A stretch of 64,000 nucleotides of DNA from Cinclus cinclus (taxonomy: Eukaryota > Chordata > Aves > Passeriformes > Cinclidae), in contig NC_085046.1 in assembly GCF_963662255.1 (NCBI RefSeq), positions 53,910,570 to 53,974,569 of the forward strand. Direction: 5' to 3'. A program made the position numbers and the translations under genes. The notes under the pieces are model-generated. The model searched no databases and was not told the DNA's origin. It saw only the letters and a list, made by a program, of their open reading frames with translations. This document shows, piece by piece, positions 45,806 through 57,939 of this stretch; position 1 is the stretch's first letter, and each line of letters begins with the position of its first letter.

Positions 45806-45851
45806 AATAAATGGTAGAGTTAGGAAATCAATTGTAGAAGTAGGAAATAAA
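45806..45851 (+). terminator. Paired poly(A) signals, gene 14
   Basis: AATAAA at 45806-45811 and 45846-45851. Confidence 0.75.
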
Positions 45852-47360
45852 TTGTTGTTTCTCTGACACAGTCTGAGAGTGTGGCTTTCTCGGCCTTCTC
45901 GTGTTGCCTTTTCCCTCTGCCCTCAAATGCCAATGTGGGCGGCAACTGGGAGGGGAGGGGATAGGAACATTGTAGCCACAGGGGCCCAGAGGAGCCCTGG
46001 CAGGGGCCTGTGCCCAGTGCTACAGGAAGACAAGAAGCAGCCCCCAGGCAGGCCAAGCTTGGGGCCCAGCCTGGGAGTCTGGAAAGCTTCCTGCTCTCAA
46101 CTGCAGGGCAGGACAGGCCATCTTCATGGGGCATGAGCTGCAGGCAGCAAGCGAGCTAAAAGGGACAGAAGGAGCCCTCAGCTGGGGTCACAGTCAGTGC
46201 TGCAGAGGAAAGCAAAACTTCTCGGGATCCAGAGCCAATGTGGCCTGAGGGAAAGTTCCTTCTTGACCCCAGGGCTACTGATTGGCCATGTTGAAAAGGG
46301 GCTCTGGAATGAAGGCAGCCAGTGGAAACACCGGTCGCCTTGGAGAGCCACATGCCATCCTGCCTGTTCAGCAGAGTCAGCTGCACAGGACAACCCAGGG
46401 TCTGCCCGGCCAAGTGCCAGTGGCACAATAGGTAGAGTCTGCAAGGATGCTCCAGGAAGTCCCTGATGCAAAGAGATGGAGAGATGCTTCGTTGGTGTGG
46501 CTAGCTTTTAGCTGTCAGAATAAACCAAAACTCTTGTAGGGATCTTCAGAAGATCCCGCCCTTCAAAATGACAATGGCCTGCACCAAGAGAGGGGCCAGC
46601 TTCCAGTTTGATGCCGCCCTGAGCACTGAAGGGGATGAGTGGAGGGAAAGAGCCAAGAGGAAGGATGGATTTGAACAAATCCACAGGATTCCTGCCAAGC
46701 CATTGAAGCCTAAGTGCAGATGTATCATTGGCCAAGGAAATGAGTGACTTGAGATGGTGACAAGTCAGATGTGTACAGGCGAGAAACGCAAGCCCTCTAT
46801 TTAAGGAGGGTTCCGAACAACCAAGAGAGCTTTTGTCACGTGGATCACCGAGGGTTGTATGTCTGTCTCCAGCCAGGACCGCGGTTACCGTTCCACTCAA
46901 CGACAGCAGAGATTTTCTCCCCGTTTTGGACCGTTTTTGGTTTGCCCAAAAGGGTGCTTGATGCTTCTTTTTCAGTTCTCTCTCCATCGTCAACTTGATG
47001 TTTCAATGGGATGAGGAGAGCAACAGCGGGTTGCAAGGGTCACTGAGCTAAGGACCACACCATCGTGCCCGTCAACAGCGATCCAATGGGGCTGTGGAGA
47101 AGAAAAGAAATGGGAATTGAAAAGCAACCTGGCAAGAAGTTGATGCGGAGACTGGCAGGAGATGTCAGCATGTGCTCGCCTGTCCGAGTGGCGCAGGCGA
47201 GCAGCACTGAGAATAGAGAAGAAGGGCTGTCATGTCACGGGATTTAAAGCAGCCAAGCCCCGTGCCGGATGTACACAGAAGCCTCCCGTGCCAAAAGTGG
47301 GCAACTAGCCGGTAATGTGCTTCTAGAGGAGAAATGCTGGGACTGAGGTGGCCAAATGAT

Positions 47361-48000
47361 TATAAAATCCGAGGCAAGAAAGAGGGAATGATGGCATGGC
47401 CCACGTACCCCATGTTTTCTCCTGAGGCCGTGTACTTGCAGGGGCTAAAGGCCCGCTCTGGCAGATTTGGAAGGCAGTCAAGGCAGCCAGGCGAGAGCAG
47501 TGACATCAGCGTGACATCAGCGGCCCACAAACCGCATGGGTGGCAACCTCAGTGAGCAAAGCATTGTGACCTCACATCCCTCACTGCTTATGTTTGGGCA
47601 CAGACAGAGCTGGGCTCAAACCGGCTCGCGCCTGGACTCCTGGCAAGCGTGCCTGCGAGGACTGGAAGCCCGCGAGGTCCTTGGGAGCTGCTGTGGGCAA
47701 GTCTGGGTTGTGATTCCCACGCCTTTGCCTGTTTCCTTAGCCATACGTGGTTGAGGAAGCCAAGCAGTGTGAGCGGTGCTTGCGGCGGCACAGGTGAGCG
47801 GTGCAGGAAAGGACTACGGGGTGGCCGTGGGCTGGGCGATGGTGTCTGGGGAGCTGTGAGTGTGTGGTGTCCTTCTTGAGGGGCCTGGGCGCTCCTTTGA
47901 GCCGCCCATCTCCCTGGGACAGCAAGTGACCTGTTTTGCAGCGTGTCACACCAGCAGGAGGGAGCAGCTGCTGTGCCCAGCTCTGCTGCAAGCCACAAGC
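47361..48000 (+). promoter_or_regulatory. TATA-type promoter and putative leader, unit 15
   Basis: TATAAAA at 47361-47367. Putative exon 1 ends at 47551, exon 2 is 47741-47793, exon 3 starts at 47942. Confidence 0.5.
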
Positions 48001-48833
48001 ATGGCCACGGAGACAGACTGGAACTGCCCCATCTGCCGTGACGGTCCCGGTGAAAAGGCTTCTGTAACACCGTGCGTCCACCAGTTCTGCCTGGGCTGCA
48101 TTGTGCGCTGGGTCAAGACCAAGCCATTGTGCCCCCTGTGCAGGCAGCCTATCAAGAGCATCGTTTACTCTGTTCGGTCGGAGGAAGACTTTCTGGAGAT
48201 AGCTCTCCCAAGCTCCTCAGACTCATGGGCTGCTGGTCACCAGGATGAGCAGGGGGCTGCGGAGCGCATGCCCAGCACCTATGTAGCTGGCTTCCCAGCT
48301 GAGCTCTGGGCTGGCATTTTCCAGGACTGCTCAGAAATCCTGGAGCCCCTGCTGCCCTGGCTGAACCAGGAGCTTTCGCAGCTGCTCAGGACCCACTGGT
48401 GGGAGGTGGCTCTGGCACAGAGTGTGGTCGTAGCCAATTTGTGCTACTATGGGCTGAGGCAGGAGGCCTTGGTCCAGGAGCTGCAAGGCCTGCTGCAGGA
48501 GCAGACGGTGGCATTTGTGCGCCAGCTCATTGACACTGCTGCTGACAGGTGCAGTGATGAGATCCTGCGGCGGATGAACCTCCTGAACTCCCATGCTCAG
48601 GAGGAAGAGGAGCAGGAGCAGGAGCAGGAGGAAGAGGAGGAGGGTCCCAAAGGCATCACTGCCTCCCTCCAGGGGACTCTCACCCCCATGGTGGCCTCCT
48701 CCCACAGCCCTCTGGTCTCCAATGTGGAAGCAGACACTGGAACATTGGAAGCCACGCTGCGTGAGGGGCCCAGCCGCTCTCCATCCATGCCCGTCCATGC
48801 AGAGCGGGAGCAGCCCCAGGACGAGCCTGGCGA

Positions 48834-48869
<36 letters not shown>

Positions 48870-49056
48870 AGGCCCCTCTGCCCAAGGCTGCAGCCGCAGC
48901 CCTCGTGCTCCTGGCCGGGACACGGACAGCGTGCCCAAGGAGCGCCGGCGCCCCACAAAGAGGAAGGCCTCTAGACCTCAGGACTCTCCCCAGCCCCCAA
49001 AAAGGCCGTCCCGCCAGCGCAAGCCCAAGCCAAGGCCCCTTGATTGTAGGAAGTAG
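48001..49056 (+). CDS. Topors-like RING E3 ligase, copy 15 (351 aa)
   Basis: Intact. Arg 175 to Gln is private (copy 7 has Leu at the same residue, so codon 175 has changed twice). Leu 238 and Arg 342 are shared with copies 16 and 17. 10 Ala and an uninterrupted KERRRPTKRK cluster. Confidence 0.87.
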
Positions 49057-49116
49057 GAGTAGATGTAGGAGTAAAGAATCAATGTTAGGAGTTGGAAATT
49101 GTTTTTAGAAGTAGGA

Positions 49117-49162
49117 AATAAATGGTAGAGTTAGGAAATCAATTGTAGAAGTAGGAAATAAA
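49117..49162 (+). terminator. Paired poly(A) signals, gene 15
   Basis: AATAAA at 49117-49122 and 49157-49162. Confidence 0.75.
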
Positions 49163-50667
49163 TTGTTGTTTCTCTGACACAGTCTGAGAGTGTGGCTTTC
49201 TCGGCCTTCTCCTGTTGCCTTTTCCCTCTGCCCTCAAATGCCAATGTGGGCGGCAACTGGGAGGGGAGGGGATAGGAACATTGTAGCCACAGGGGCCCAG
49301 AGGAGCCCTGGCAGGGGCCTGTGCCCAGTGCTACAGGAAGACAAGAAGCAGCCCCCAGGCCAAGCTTGGGGCCCAGCCTGGGAGTCTGGAAAGCTTCCTG
49401 CTCTCAACTGCAGGGCAGGACAGGCCATCTTCATGGGGCATGAGCTGCAGGCAGCAAGCGAGCTAAAAGGGACAGAAGGAGCCCTCAGCTGGGGTCACAG
49501 TCAGTGCTGCAGAGGAAAGCAAAACTTCTCGGGATCCAGAGCCAATGTGGCCTGAGGGAAAGTTCCTTCTTGACCCCAGGGCTACTGATTGGCCATGTTG
49601 AAAAGGGGCTCTGGAATGAAGGCAGCCAGTGGAAACACCGGTCGCCTTGGAGAACCACATGCCATCCTGCCTGTTCAGCAGAGTCAGCTGCACAGGACAA
49701 CCCAGGGTCTGCCCGGCCAAGTGCCAGTGGCACAATAGGTAGAGTCTGCAAGGATGCTCCAGGAAGTCCCTGATGCAAAGAGATGGAGAGATGCTTCGTT
49801 GGTGTGGCTAGCTTTTAGCTGTCAGAATAAACCAAAACTCTTGTAGGGATCTTCAGAAGATCCCGCCCTTCAAAATGACAATGGCCTGCACCGTGAGAGG
49901 GGCCAGTTTCCAGTTTGATGCCGCCCTGAGCACTGAAGGGGATGAGTGGAGGGAAAGAGCCAAGAGGAAGGATGGATTTGAACAAATCCACAGGATTCCT
50001 GCCAAGCCATTGAAGCCTAAGTGCAGATGTATCCTTGGCCAAGGAAATGAGTGACTTGAGATGGCAACAAGTCAGATGTGTACAGGCGAGAAACGCAAGC
50101 CCTCTATTTAAGGAGGGTTCCGAACAATCAAGAGAGCTTTTGTCATGTGGATCACCGAGGGTTGTGTGTCTGTCTCCAGCCAGGACCGCGGTTACCGTTC
50201 TACTCAAGGACAGCAGAGATTTTCTCCCCGTTTTGGACCGTTTTTGGTTTGCCCAAAAGGGTGCTTGATGCTTCTTTTTCAGTTCTCTCTCCATCGTCAA
50301 CTTGATGTTTCAATGGGATGAGGAGAGCAACAGCGGGTTGCAAGGGTCACTGAGCTAAGGACCACACCATCGTGCCCGTCAACAGCGATCCAATGGGGCT
50401 GTGGAGAAGAAAAGAAATGGGAATTGAAAAGCAACCTGGCAAGAAGTTGATGCGGAGACTGGCAGGAGATGTCAGCATGTGCTCGCCTGTCCGAGTGGCG
50501 CAGGCGAGCAGCACTGAGAATAGAGAAGAAGGGCTGTCATGTCACGGGATTTAAAGCAGCCAAGCCACGTGCCTGATGTACACAGAAGCCTCCCGTGCCA
50601 AAAGTGGGAAACTAGCAGGTAATGTGCTTCTAGAGGAGAAATGCTGGGACTGAGGTGGCCAAATAAT

Positions 50668-51306
50668 TGTAAATTCCGAGGCAAGAAAGAGGGAATGATG
50701 GCATGGCCCACGTACCCCATGTTCTCTCCTGAGGCCGTGGACTTGCAGGGGCTAAAGGCCCGCTCTGGCAGATTTGGAAGGCAGTCAAGGCAGCCAGGCG
50801 AGAGCAGTGACATCAGCGTGACATCAGCGGCCCACAAACCGCATGGGTGGCAACCTCAGTGAGCAAAGCATTGTGACCTCACATCCCTCACTGCTTATGT
50901 TTGGGCACAGACAGAGCTGGGCTCAGACCGGCTCGCGCCTGGACTCCTGGCAAGCGTGCCTGCGAGGACTGGAAGCCCGCGAGGTCCCGGGAGCTGCTGT
51001 GGGCAAGTCTGGGTTGTGATTCCCACGCCTTTGCCTGTTTCCTTAGCCATACGTGGTTGAGGAAGCCAAGCAGTGTGAGCGGTGCTTGCGGCGGCACAGG
51101 TGAGCGGTGCAGGAAAGGACTACGGGGTGGCCGTGGGCTGGGCGATGGTGTCTGGGGAGCTGTGAGTGTGTGGTGTCCTTCTTGAGGGGCCTGGGCGCTC
51201 CTTTGAGCCGCCCATCTCCCTGGGACAGCAAGTGACCTGTTTTGCAGCGTGTCACACCAGCAGGAGGGAGCAGCTGCTGTGCCCAGCTCTGCTGCAAGCC
51301 ACAAGC
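50668..51306 (+). promoter_or_regulatory. Promoter region with altered TATA box and putative leader, unit 16
   Basis: TGTAAAT at 50668-50674. Putative exon 1 ends at 50858, exon 2 is 51047-51099, exon 3 starts at 51248. The 1-bp loss near 50984 lies inside the putative first intron and would not affect the spliced frame. Confidence 0.45.
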
Positions 51307-52139
51307 ATGGCCACGGAGACAGACTGGAACTGCCCCATCTGCCGTGACGGTCCCGGTGAAAAGGCTTCTGTAACGCCGTGCGTCCACCAGTTCTGCCTGG
51401 GCTGCATTGTGCGCTGGGTCAAGACCAAGCCATTGTGCCCCCTGTGCAGGCAGCCTATCAAGAGCATCGTTTACTCTGTTCGGTCGGAGGAAGACTTTCT
51501 GGAGATAGCTCTCCCAAGCTCCTCAGACTCATGGGCTGCTGGTCACCAGGATGAGCAGGGGGCTGCGGAGCGCATGCCCAGCACCTATGTAGCTGGCTTC
51601 CCAGCTGAGCTCTGGGCTGGCATTTTCCAGGACTGCTCAGAAATCCTGGAGCCCCTGCTGCCCTGGCTGAACCAGGAGCTTTCGCAGCTGCTCAGGACCC
51701 ACTGGTGGGAGGTGGCTCTGGCACAGAGTGTGGTCGTAGCCAATTTGTGCTACTATGGGCTGAGGCAGGAGGCCTTGGTCCAGGAGCTGCAAGGCCTGCT
51801 GCAGGAGCAGACGGTGGCATTTGTGCGCCGGCTCATTGACACTGCTGCTGACAGGTGCAGTGATGAGATCCTGCGGCGGATGAACCTCCTGAACTCCCAT
51901 GCTCAGGAGGAAGAGGAGCAGGAGCAGGAGCAGGAGGAAGAGGAGGAGGGTCCCAAAGGCATCACTGCCTCCCTCCAGGGGACTCTCACCCCCATGGTGG
52001 CCTCCTCCCACAGCCCTCTGGTCTCCAATGTGGAAGCAGACACTGGAACATTGGAAGCCACGCTGCGTGAGGGGCCCAGCCGCTCTCCATCCATGCCCGT
52101 CCATGCAGAGCGGGAGCAGCCCCAGGACGAGCCTGGCGA

Positions 52140-52187
<48 letters not shown>

Positions 52188-52374
52188 AGGCCCCTCTGCC
52201 CAAGGCTGCAGCCGCAGCCCTCGTGCTCCTGGCCGGGACACGGACAGCGTGCCCAAGGAGCGCCGGTGCCCCACAAAGAGGAAGGCCTCTAGACCTCAGG
52301 ACTCTCCCCAGCCCCCAAAAAGGCCGTCCTGCCAGCGCAAGCCCAAGCCAAGGCCCCTTGATTGTAGGAAGTAG
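51307..52374 (+). CDS. Topors-like RING E3 ligase, copy 16 (355 aa)
   Basis: Intact. 14 Ala, Leu 238, Arg 319 to Cys, Arg 340 to Cys, Cys 342 to Arg. Silent ACG at Thr 23 in the RING is private. The unit has the TGTAAAT promoter box and a changed first E-box, so its transcription could be reduced. Confidence 0.87.
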
Positions 52375-52434
52375 GAGTAGGTGTAGGAGTAAAGAATCAA
52401 TGTTAGGAGTTGGAAATTGTTTTTAGAAGTAGGA

Positions 52435-52480
52435 AATAAATGGTAGAGTTAGGAAATCAATTGTAGAAGTAGGAAATAAA
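52435..52480 (+). terminator. Paired poly(A) signals, gene 16
   Basis: AATAAA at 52435-52440 and 52475-52480. Confidence 0.75.
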
Positions 52481-53985
52481 TTGTTGTTTCTCTGACACAG
52501 TCTCAGAGTGTGGCTTTCTCGGCCTTCTCGTGTTGCCTTTTCCCTCTGCCCTCAAATGCCAATGTGGGCGGCAACTGGGAGGGGAGGGGATAGGAACATT
52601 GTAGCCACAGGGGCCCAGAGGAGCCCTGGCAGGGGCCTGTGCCCAGTGCTACAGGAAGACAAGAAGCAGCCCCCAGGCCAAGCTTGGGGCCCAGCCTGGG
52701 AGTCTGGAAAGCTTCCTGCTCTCAACTGCAGGGCAGGACAGGCCATCTTCATGGGGCATGAGCTGCAGGCAGCAAGCGAGCTAAAAGGGACAGAAGGAGC
52801 CCTCAGCTGGGGTCACAGTCAGTGCTGCAGAGGAAAGCAAAACTTCTCGGGATCCAGAGCCAATGTGGCCTGAGGGAAAGTTCCTTCTTGACCCCAGGGC
52901 TACTGATTGGCCGTGTTGAAAAGGGGCTCTGGAATGAAGGCAGCCAGTGGAAACACCGGTCGCCTTGGAGAGCCACATGCCATCCTGCCTGTTCAGCAGA
53001 GTCAGCTGCACAGGACAACCCAGGGTCTGCCCGGCCAAGTGCCAGTGGCACAATAGGTAGAGTCTGCAAGGATGCTCCAGGAAGTCCCTGATGCAAAGAG
53101 ATGGAGAGATGCTTCGTTGGTGTGGCTAGCTTTTAGCTGTCAGAATAAACCAAAACTCTTGTAGGGATCTTCAGAAAATCCCACCCTTCAAAATGACAAT
53201 GGCCTGCACCGAGAGAGGGGCCAGCTTCCAGTTTGATGCCGCCCTGAGCACTGAAGGGGATGAGTGGAGGGAAAGAGCCAAGAGGAAGGATGGATTTGAA
53301 CAAATCCACAGGATTCCTGCCAAGCCATTGAAGCCTAAGTGCAGATGTATCATTGGCCAAGGAAATGAGTGACTTGAGATGGTGACAAGTCAGATGTGTA
53401 CAGGCGAGAAACGCAAGCCCTCTATTTAAGGAGGGTTCCGAACAACCAAGAGAGCTTTTGTCACGTGGATCACCGAGGGTTGTATGTCTGTCTCCAGCCA
53501 GGACCGCGGTTACCGTTCCACTCAACGACAGCAGAGATTTTCTCCCCGTTTTGGACCGTTTTTGGTTTGCCCAAAAGGGTGCTTGATGCTTCTTTTTCAG
53601 TTCTCTCTCCATCGTCAACTTGATGTTTCAATGGGATGAGGAGAGCAACAGCGGGTTGCAAGGGTCACTGAGCTAAGGACCACAGCATCGTGCCCGTCAA
53701 CAGCGATCCAATGGGGCTGTGGAGAAGAAAAGAAATGGGAATTGAAAAGCAACCTGGCAAGAAGTTGATGCGGAGACTGGCAGGAGATGTCAGCATGTGC
53801 TCGCCTGTCCGAGTGGCGCAGGCGAGCAGCACTGAGAATAGAGAAGAAGGGCTGTCATGTCACGGGATTTAAAGCAGCCAAGCCACGTGCCTGATGTACA
53901 CAGAAGCCTCCCGTGCCAAAAGTGGGAAACTAGCAGGTAATGTGCTTCTAGAGGAGAAATGCTGGGACTGAGGTGGCCAAATGAT

Positions 53986-54625
53986 TATAAAATCCGAGGC
54001 AAGAAAGAGGGAATGATGGCATGGCCCACGTACCCCATGTTTTCTCCTGAGGCCGTGTACTTGCAGGGGCTAAAGGCCCGCTCTGGCAGATTTGGAAGGC
54101 AGTCAAGGCAGCCAGGCGAGAGCAGTGACATCAGCGTGACATCAGCGGCCCACAAACCGCATGGGTGGCAACCTCAGTGAGCAAAGCATTGTGACCTCAC
54201 ATCCCTCACTGCTTATGTTTGGGCACAGACAGAGCTGGGCTCAGACCGGCTCGCGCCTGGACTCCTGGCAAGCGTGCCTGCGAGGACTGGAAGCCCGCGA
54301 GGTCCTTGGGAGCTGCTGTGGGCAAGTCTGGGTTGTGATTCCCACGCCTTTGCCTGTTTCCTTAGCCATACGTGGTTGAGGAAGCCAAGCAGTGTGAGCG
54401 GTGCTTGCGGCGGCACAGGTGAGCGGTGCAGGAAAGGACTACGGGGTGGCCGTGGGCTGGGCGATGGTGTCTGGGGAGCTGTGAGTGTGTGGTGTCCTTC
54501 TTGAGGGGCCTGGGCGCTCCTTTGAGCCGCCCATCTCCCTGGGACAGCAAGTGACCTGTTTTGCAGCGTGTCACACCAGCAGGAGGGAGCAGCTGCTGTG
54601 CCCAGCTCTGCTGCAAGCCACAAGC
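53986..54625 (+). promoter_or_regulatory. TATA-type promoter and putative leader, unit 17
   Basis: TATAAAA at 53986-53992. Putative exon 1 ends at 54176, exon 2 is 54366-54418, exon 3 starts at 54567. Confidence 0.5.
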
Positions 54626-55458
54626 ATGGCCACGGAGACAGACTGGAACTGCCCCATCTGCCGTGACGGTCCCGGTGAAAAGGCTTCTGTAACACCGTGC
54701 GTCCACCAGTTCTGCCTGGGCTGCATTGTGCGCTGGGTCAAGACCAAGCCATTGTGCCCCCTGTGCAGGCAGCCTATCAAGAGCATCGTTTACTCTGTTC
54801 GGTCGGAGGAAGACTTTCTGGAGATAGCTCTCCCAAGCTCCTCAGACTCATGGGCTGCTGGTCACCAGGATGAGCAGGGGGCTGCGGAGCGCATGCCCAG
54901 CACCTATGTAGCTGGCTTCCCAGCTGAGCTCTGGGCTGGCATTTTCCAGGACTGCTCAGAAATCCTGGAGCCCCTGCTGCCCTGGCTGAACCAGGAGCTT
55001 TCGCAGCTGCTCAGGACCCACTGGTGGGAGGTGGCTCTGGCACAGAGTGTGGTCGTAGCCAATTTGTGCTACTATGGGCTGAGGCAGGAGGCCTTGGTCC
55101 AGGAGCTGCAAGGCCTGCTGCAGGAGCAGACGGTGGCATTTGTGCGCCGGCTCATTGACACTGCTGCTGACAGGTGCAGTGATGAGATCCTGCGGCGGAT
55201 GAACCTCCTGAACTCCCATGCTCAGGAGGAAGAGGAGCAGGAGCAGGAGCAGGAGGAAGAGGAGGAGGGTCCCAAAGGCATCACTGCCTCCCTCCAGGGG
55301 ACTCTCACCCCCATGGTGGCCTCCTCCCACAGCCCTCTGGTCTCCAATGTGGAAGCAGACACTGGAACATTGGAAGCCACGCTGCGTGAGGGGCCCAGCC
55401 GCTCTCCATCCATGCCCGTCCATGCAGAGCGGGAGCAGCCCCAGGACGAGCCTGGCGA

Positions 55459-55493
<35 letters not shown>

Positions 55494-55684
55494 GAGAAGG
55501 CCCCTCTGCCCAAGGCTGCAGCCGCAGCCCTCGTGCTCCTGGCCGGGACACGGACAGCGTGCCCAAGGAGCGCCGGCGCCCCACAAAGAGGAAGGCCTCT
55601 AGACCTCAGGACTCTCCCCAGCCCCCAAAAAGGCCGTCCTGCCAGCGCAAGCCCAAGCCAAGGCCCCTTGATTGTAGGAAGTAG
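54626..55684 (+). CDS. Topors-like RING E3 ligase, copy 17 (352 aa)
   Basis: Intact. The tract reads 10 Ala followed by an extra Glu (GAA), a codon absent elsewhere; a GCA to GAA change in an 11-codon tract explains it. Leu 238, Arg 340 to Cys, Cys 342 to Arg; residues 317-319 are RRR. RING unchanged. Confidence 0.87.
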
Positions 55685-55744
55685 GAGTAGATGTAGGAGT
55701 AAAGAATCAATGTTAGGAGTTGGAAATTGTTTTTAGAAGTAGGA

Positions 55745-55790
55745 AATAAATGGTAGAGTTAGGAAATCAATTGTAGAAGTAGGAAATAAA
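55745..55790 (+). terminator. Paired poly(A) signals, gene 17
   Basis: AATAAA at 55745-55750 and 55785-55790. Confidence 0.75.
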
Positions 55791-57299
55791 TTGTTGTTTC
55801 TCTGACACAGTCTGAGAGTGTGGCTTTCTCGGCCTTCTCGTGTTGCCTTTTCCCTCTGCCCTCAAATGCCAATGTGGCCGGCAACTGGGAGGGGAGGGGA
55901 TAGGAACATTGTAGCCACAGGGGCCCAGAGGAGCCCTGGCAGGGGCCTGTGCCCAGTGCTACAGGAAGACAAGAAGCAGCCCCCAGGCAGGCCAAGCTTG
56001 GGGCCCAGCCTGGGAGTCTGGAAAGCTTCCTGCTCTCAACTGCAGGGCAGGACAGGCCATCTTCATGGGGCATGAGCTGCAGGCAGCAAGCGAGCTAAAA
56101 GGGACAGAAGGAGCCCTCAGCTGGGGTCACAGTCAGTGCTGCAGAGGAAAGCAAAACTTCTCGGGATCCAGAGCCAATGTGGCCTGAGGGAAAATTCCTT
56201 CTTGACCCCAGGGCTACTGATTGGCCGTGTTGAAAAGGGGCTCTGGAATGAAGGCAGCCAGTGGAAACACCGGTCGCCTTGGAGAACCACATGCCATCCT
56301 GCCTGTTCAGCAGAGTCAGCTGCACAGGACAACCCAGGGTCTGCCAGGCCAAGTGCCAGTGGCACAATAGGTAGAGTCTGCAAGGATGCTCCAGGAAGTC
56401 CCTGATGCAAAGAGATGGAGAGATGCTTTGTTGGTGTGGCTAGCTTTTAGCTGTCAGAATAAAACAAAACTCTTGTAGGGATCTTCAGAAGATCCCGCCC
56501 TTCAAAATGACAATGGCCTGCACCGAGAGAGGGGCCAGCTTCCAGTTTGATGCCGCCCTGAGCACTGAAGGGGATGAGTGGAGGGAAAGAGCCAAGAGGA
56601 AGGATGGATTTGAACAAATCCACAGGATTCCTGCCAAGCCATTGAAGCCTAAGTGCAGATGTATCCTTGGCCAAGGAAATGAGTGACTTGAGATGGCAAC
56701 AAGTCAGATGTGTACAGGCGAGAAACGCAAGCCCTCTATTTAAGGAGGGTTCCGAACAATCAAGAGAGCTTTTGTCACGTGGATCACCGAGGGTTGTGTG
56801 TCTGTCTCCAGCCAGGACCGCGGTTACCGTTCTACTCAACGACAGCAGAGATTTTCTCCCCGTTTTGGACCGTTTTTGGTTTGCCCAAAAGGGTGCTTGA
56901 TGCTTCTTTTTCAGTTCTCTCTCCATCGTCAACTTGATGTTTCAATGGGATGAGGAGAGCAACAGCGGGTTGCAAGGGTCACTGAGCTAAGGACCACACC
57001 ATCGTGCCCGTCAACAGCGATCCAATGGGGCTGTGGAGAAGAAAAGAAATGGGAATAGAAAAGCAACCTGGCAAGAAGTTGATGCGGAGACTGGCAGGAG
57101 ATGTCAGCATGTGCTTGCCTGTCCGAGTGGCGCAGGCGAGCAGCACTGAGAATAGAGAAGAAGGGCTGTCATGTCACGGGATTTAAAGCAGCCAAGCCAC
57201 GTGCCTGATGTACACAGAAGCCTCCCGTGCCAAAAGTGGGAAACTAGCAGGTAATGTGCTTCTAGAGGAGAAATGCTGGGACTGAGGTGACCAAATGAT

Positions 57300-57939
57300 T
57301 ATAAAATCCGAGGCAAGAAAGAGGGAATGATGGCATGGCCCACGTACCCCATGTTTTCTCCTGAGGCCGTGTACTTGCAGGGGCTAAAGGCCCGCTCTGG
57401 CAGATTTGGAAGGCAGTCAAGGCAGCCAGGCGAGAGCAGTGACATCAGCGTGACATCAGCGGCCCACAAACCGCATGGGTGGCAACCTCAGTGAGCAAAG
57501 CATTGTGACCTCACATCCCTCACTGCTTATGTTTGGGCACAGACAGAGCTGGGCTCAGACCGGCTCGCGCCTGGACTCCTGGCAAGCGTGCCTGCGAGGA
57601 CTGGAAGCCCGCGAGGTCCTTGGGAGCTGCTGTGGGCAAGTCTGGGTTGTGATTCCCACGCCTTTGCCTGTTTCCTTAGCTATACGTGGTTGAGGAAGCC
57701 AAGCAGTGTGAGCGGTGCTTGCGGCGGCACAGGTGAGCGGTGCAGGAAAGGACTACGGGGTGGCCGTGGGCTGGGCGATGGTGTCTGGGGAGCTGTGAGT
57801 GTGTGGTGTCCTTCTTGAGGGGCCTGGGCGCTCCTTTGAGCCGCCCATCTCCCTGGGACAGCAAGTGACCTGTTTTGCAGCGTGTCACACCAGCAGGAGG
57901 GAGCAGCTGCTGTGCCCAGCTCTGCTGCAAGCCACAAGC
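57300..57939 (+). promoter_or_regulatory. TATA-type promoter and putative leader, unit 18
   Basis: TATAAAA at 57300-57306. Putative exon 1 ends at 57490, exon 2 is 57680-57732 (His codon at the junction region becomes Tyr), exon 3 starts at 57881. Confidence 0.5.

Larger units (their letters stand above)
43008..46330 (+). repeat. Array unit 14 (3,323 bp, longest)
   Basis: Longest unit, owing to 14 GCA codons and the 4-bp CAGG duplication near 46046. Confidence 0.97.
46331..49637 (+). repeat. Array unit 15 (3,307 bp)
   Basis: Second E-box lost (CCCCGTGCC near 47259) as in unit 9, and GCAACTAGCC replaces GCAACTAGCA just upstream of the promoter. Confidence 0.97.
49638..52955 (+). repeat. Array unit 16 (3,318 bp)
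   Basis: First E-box is CATGTG instead of CACGTG near 50144, promoter box is TGTAAATTCC, and the first leader intron has a 1-bp loss (GAGGTCCCGGGAGC near 50984, others GAGGTCCTTGGGAGC). Confidence 0.97.
52956..56269 (+). repeat. Array unit 17 (3,314 bp)
   Basis: Spacer palindrome broken in the same way as in unit 10 (53164-53182). Has the 4-bp CAGG duplication near 55986. GCA tract is followed by one GAA codon. Confidence 0.97.
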
